A DNA stretch of 16,958 bases. Origin: JASLCR01 sp036405515 (GTDB lineage: Bacteria; Patescibacteriota; Saccharimonadia; Saccharimonadales; Saccharimonadaceae). The translations under genes were made by a program, and so were the position numbers. The notes under the pieces were generated by a model. That model saw only the letters and a program-made list of their open reading frames with translations. It did not search any database and was not told where the DNA came from. Shown here one piece after another: positions 15,118-16,958 of this stretch; the stretch's first letter is position 1, and each line of letters starts with the position of its first letter. The stretch lies in NCBI GenBank assembly GCA_036405515.1, contig DASWXM010000019.1, forward strand, positions 1 to 16,958, given 5' to 3'.

Positions 15118-16152
15118 CTACTCTTCCTCAGCGACTTTTTTGCGAACTTCCTTTTCAATTTCCTCAAGTACTTTTGGATTTTCTTTGAGATAAACTTTCA
15201 CCGCTTCGCGACCTTGACCAATCTTGCCATCTTTATAGTCGTACCACGCACCCGATTTGCCAACGATCCCATGTTGCGCGGCGAGATCAAGTACATCACC
15301 GGTCTTTGAGATACCTTCGTTGTACATGATGTCAAATTCAGCGACACGGAATGGCGGCGCAATCTTGTTTTTGACGATCTTCACCTTGGTGCGGTTGCCG
15401 ATAATTTCCTCACCTACTTTCAGCTGACCGATGCGGCGGATGTCCATACGGACCGATGCGTAAAACTTCAATGCATTACCACCAGTAGTCGTCTCTGGAT
15501 TGCCAAACATCACTCCGATCTTCATACGGATCTGGTTGATGAAGATAACTGTAGCCTTACTCTTATTGATAATACCCGTCAGCTTACGGAGTGCCTGACT
15601 CATAAGACGAGCCTGAAGACCCATGTGGCTATCGCCCATCTCCCCGTCAATCTCAGCCTGCGGTACAAGTGCTGCAACCGAGTCAACAACGATTAGATCG
15701 ACTGCATTGGAACGCACAAGCGTCTCAGCGATCTCAAGCGCCTGCTCACCATTATCTGGCTGGCTCACGAGCAGGTTATCGGTATCAACACCGAGCTTCT
15801 TCGCGTACGCCGGGTCAAGCGCATGCTCAGCGTCGATAAATGCAGCTGTACCGCCCTGCTTTTGAATCTCCGCAATTGCATGGAGCGTCAATGTCGTCTT
15901 ACCGGAACTTTCTGGACCATAAATCTCAATGATACGACCCTTTGGATAGCCGCCACCTAGTGCGAGGTCAAGCGAAAGCGCGCCACTTGGGAGTAGCTCC
16001 ACATTTGCACGTTTCTGTTCGCCCAGCTTCATGATTGAGCCGTCACCAAATTGCTTAGTGATCTGGTCCATCGCAAGCCCAAGTGCCTTTAATTTGCCTT
16101 CTGCGTCTGCCTTTTCTGCCGGTATTGCAGGTTTTTCTGCCTTTTTCGCCAT
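15118..16152 (-). CDS. recA: RecA recombinase
   Basis: RecA forms filaments on single-stranded DNA, drives strand exchange and, where an SOS system exists, stimulates LexA cleavage. The 344-residue protein is complete: Walker A GPESSGKTT (79-87), Walker B LIVVDSVAAL (153-162), L1 region QAEIDGEMGDSHMG (about 165-178), L2 region with NQIRMKIGVMFGNPETTTGG (206-225), and an acidic C-terminus (KEVRKKVAEEE). A Lys/Ala/Glu-rich N-terminal extension of about 18 residues precedes the usual start. GGGAGA (16166-16161 on the minus strand) is 8 nt before the ATG. It heads a four-gene operon with the MazG-like gene, an unknown gene and recX. No LexA-type operator was recognised in the 85-nt region shared with the divergent pilin gene. 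Confidence 0.98.
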   Translation of the reverse strand: MAKKAEKPAIPAEKADAEGKLKALGLAMDQITKQFGDGSIMKLGEQKRANVELLPSGALSLDLALGGGYPKGRIIEIYGPESSGKTTLTLHAIAEIQKQGGTAAFIDAEHALDPAYAKKLGVDTDNLLVSQPDNGEQALEIAETLVRSNAVDLIVVDSVAALVPQAEIDGEMGDSHMGLQARLMSQALRKLTGIINKSKATVIFINQIRMKIGVMFGNPETTTGGNALKFYASVRMDIRRIGQLKVGEEIIGNRTKVKIVKNKIAPPFRVAEFDIMYNEGISKTGDVLDLAAQHGIVGKSGAWYDYKDGKIGQGREAVKVYLKENPKVLEEIEKEVRKKVAEEE

Positions 16153-16184
16153 ATGAAATTTCTCCCTCTCTTATCTCTGTTAGT

Positions 16185-16193
16185 ATTATACCA
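16185..16193 (-). promoter_or_regulatory. Extended -10 promoter of the recA operon
   Basis: Minus-strand TGGTATAAT (16193-16185) is a perfect extended -10. The start near 16178 gives a leader of about 26 nt that includes the recA ribosome binding site. No good -35 was found. Confidence 0.6.
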
Positions 16194-16221
16194 CTTGAGA
16201 GATTCTTGCGCGACTTGCCTA

Positions 16222-16230
16222 TGCTATAAT
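16222..16230 (+). promoter_or_regulatory. Extended -10 promoter of the pilin-like gene
   Basis: TGCTATAAT (16222-16230) ends 7 nt before the ATG at 16238. There is no convincing Shine-Dalgarno. It is the same nine-base sequence and nearly the same spacing as upstream of the PRC-barrel gene, and predicts a leaderless mRNA. Confidence 0.6.
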
Positions 16231-16237
16231 TTAGAGA

Positions 16238-16636
16238 ATGAAAGAACGTGGTTTTACTGTTATTGAACTCCTTGTTGCTATCGTACTATTGGCAATTATC
16301 GGCACTGTACTCTTTATCCAAAAATCCCAGTATGAAAGCATGGACCGCAACGAGGAACGTCGTACAGCCATCAATGCCATGTATTACAATCTCGAAGACG
16401 TATTCTATCTAAAAAATCAGTATTACCCGAAATCGATTGATAACAAAAATCTGACAGCCATGGATAGTGCTCTTTTGAAGGACCCAAACGGTATTCAGGT
16501 AGGTACAACCGGTTCGGATTATCGCTATGATCCGGTTGATTGCGAAAATGATAAGTGTAAAGGCTATACACTTCGCGCCACTCTAGAGAATGAAGAAGAT
16601 TTTATTAAGAAAAATCGAGATCACTCGACCAATTAG
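16238..16636 (+). CDS. Type IV pilin-like protein (prepilin)
   Basis: The N-terminus is a class III signal: a short basic leader, MKERG, then FTVIELLVAIVLLAIIGTVLF. Prepilin peptidase should cut between G5 and F6, leaving the conserved Glu at position +5 and the hydrophobic assembly helix. The remaining domain (about 30-132) is small, with a helical stretch rich in Tyr and charged residues and two cysteines (C102, C107) that could form a small disulfide loop near the end, DCENDKCKGY. At 132 residues it fits a minor or major pilin or a pseudopilin; which one cannot be told. It stands alone, divergent from recA, ends at an intrinsic terminator, and is likely a substrate of the PilB/PilC machine encoded in the same window. 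A prepilin peptidase is not in view. Confidence 0.88.
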   Translation: MKERGFTVIELLVAIVLLAIIGTVLFIQKSQYESMDRNEERRTAINAMYYNLEDVFYLKNQYYPKSIDNKNLTAMDSALLKDPNGIQVGTTGSDYRYDPVDCENDKCKGYTLRATLENEEDFIKKNRDHSTN

Positions 16637-16645
16637 TTTAAATCC

Positions 16646-16958
16646 TTAATTATCAAGGCCGTTCAAGTCAACTGGACGGCCATTTTTAAATGCCTCAACA
16701 CCATTGTTCACAATCGCTACCTGTGCCCGAGGATTCTCTACAAATGCAAACCTATATGTCGTCTCTTCGCCCTCGGTACTGAGGCGAACTGTCCCGTAGT
16801 TCAACATCGTCTGTAGAATACCACTCTGCCTGAAGCTTGCATCTTCAATACTCCCAAGACTTACCGTCTGCTCATGCTTCGAAAACAGACTGTGCTGAAT
16901 CTCCTGAATCACACTTTCATTTGTCATATAGAACTGATTCCTCAGATATACCCAGAAC
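16646..16958 (-). CDS. PH-domain (bPH2/YdbS-like) protein, C-terminal part, cut by window edge
   Basis: The frame is open to the window edge (103 codons plus stop visible). The sequence before the first internal ATG at 16927, WVYLRNQFYMTNESVI, continues the same domain, so the true start lies outside. The pattern of a strand such as VYLRNQFYMTN, then SLGSIEDASFRQSG, then NYGTVRLSTEGEE and FVENP fits a bacterial PH domain of the YdbS/bPH2 type, whose members normally have membrane helices before the domain. Function is unknown beyond probable membrane-associated binding. The last codons encode the hairpin that terminates the opposing pilin-like gene. Convergent stop codons are 9 nt apart. Confidence 0.7.
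   Translation of the reverse strand, partial: FWVYLRNQFYMTNESVIQEIQHSLFSKHEQTVSLGSIEDASFRQSGILQTMLNYGTVRLSTEGEETTYRFAFVENPRAQVAIVNNGVEAFKNGRPVDLNGLDN
16657..16690 (+). terminator. Intrinsic terminator of the pilin-like gene, inside a convergent CDS
   Basis: Arms GGCCGTTCA (16657-16665) and TGGACGGCC (16673-16681) pair over 9 bp with one G-U, with a 7-nt loop, followed by ATTTTTAAA (16682-16690). The T-run is on the + strand only. The stem lies within the last codons of the minus-strand PH-domain gene. Confidence 0.75.

Noticed and set aside
16153..16237. Search for an SOS (LexA) box before recA
   Set aside because: No GAAC-N4-GTTC or CTG-N10-CAG type palindrome with a good match was seen by eye.

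Overview
The window most likely comes from a member of the Candidate Phyla Radiation, with Candidatus Saccharibacteria (TM7) the best guess. This rests on a compact layout with many overlapping genes, small membrane proteins of unknown function, a half-length TsaB, a minimal type IV pilus (T4P) cluster and a recA-MazG-unknown-recX operon. UGA is a real stop in several genes (tsaE, pilM, pilN), so the UGA-recoding Gracilibacteria/Absconditabacteria are unlikely. Moderate base composition and similar codon use throughout give no sign of a recent island. The phylum assignment is an inference from gene content and was not tested by a search.

Layout: (1) 124-1080 (+) holds a short DUF1003 membrane protein and a four-TM protein of unknown function. 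(2) 1081-3572 (-) holds RNase Y (rny) behind a possibly structured leader, then the tRNA t6A genes tsaE and tsaB in an overlapping pair. (3) 3669-6561 (+) encodes a complete two-subunit ATP-citrate lyase (aclB-aclA), the most surprising content of the window. (4) 6625-7398 (+) encodes a polytopic membrane protein and ends at a strong hairpin terminator. (5) 7503-13143 (+) is a T4P assembly cluster: pilB, pilC, pilM, pilN, pilO and a small one-TM protein. It is followed by a PRC-barrel protein with its own promoter. (6) 13732-16152 (-) is the recA operon, transcribed as recA, a MazG-like pyrophosphohydrolase, an unknown gene and recX. (7) 16238-16636 (+) is a type IV pilin-like gene divergent from recA. 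(8) 16646-16958 (-) is the C-terminal part of a PH-domain (bPH2/YdbS-like) membrane protein cut by the window edge.

How the genes work together: PilB (extension ATPase), PilC (platform), PilM/N/O (alignment complex) and the pilin-like protein give most of the inner-membrane part of a T4P. No PilT, PilD, PilQ or major pilin operon is in view. T4P serve in attachment and DNA uptake, and the recA/recX/MazG operon divides a short promoter region with the pilin gene, which suggests but does not prove a link to transformation. The acl pair would cleave citrate to acetyl-CoA and oxaloacetate using ATP and CoA, which is odd for an organism group that usually lacks the TCA cycle and fatty-acid synthesis.

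A recurring regulatory pattern is the placement of a good -10 box only 6-8 nt before the start codon with no Shine-Dalgarno (484, tsaE, 13170, 16238). This predicts leaderless mRNAs alongside conventional SD-led genes. No tRNA, rRNA, CRISPR array, insertion sequence or integrase was seen, and no gene-free stretch exceeds about 170 bases.
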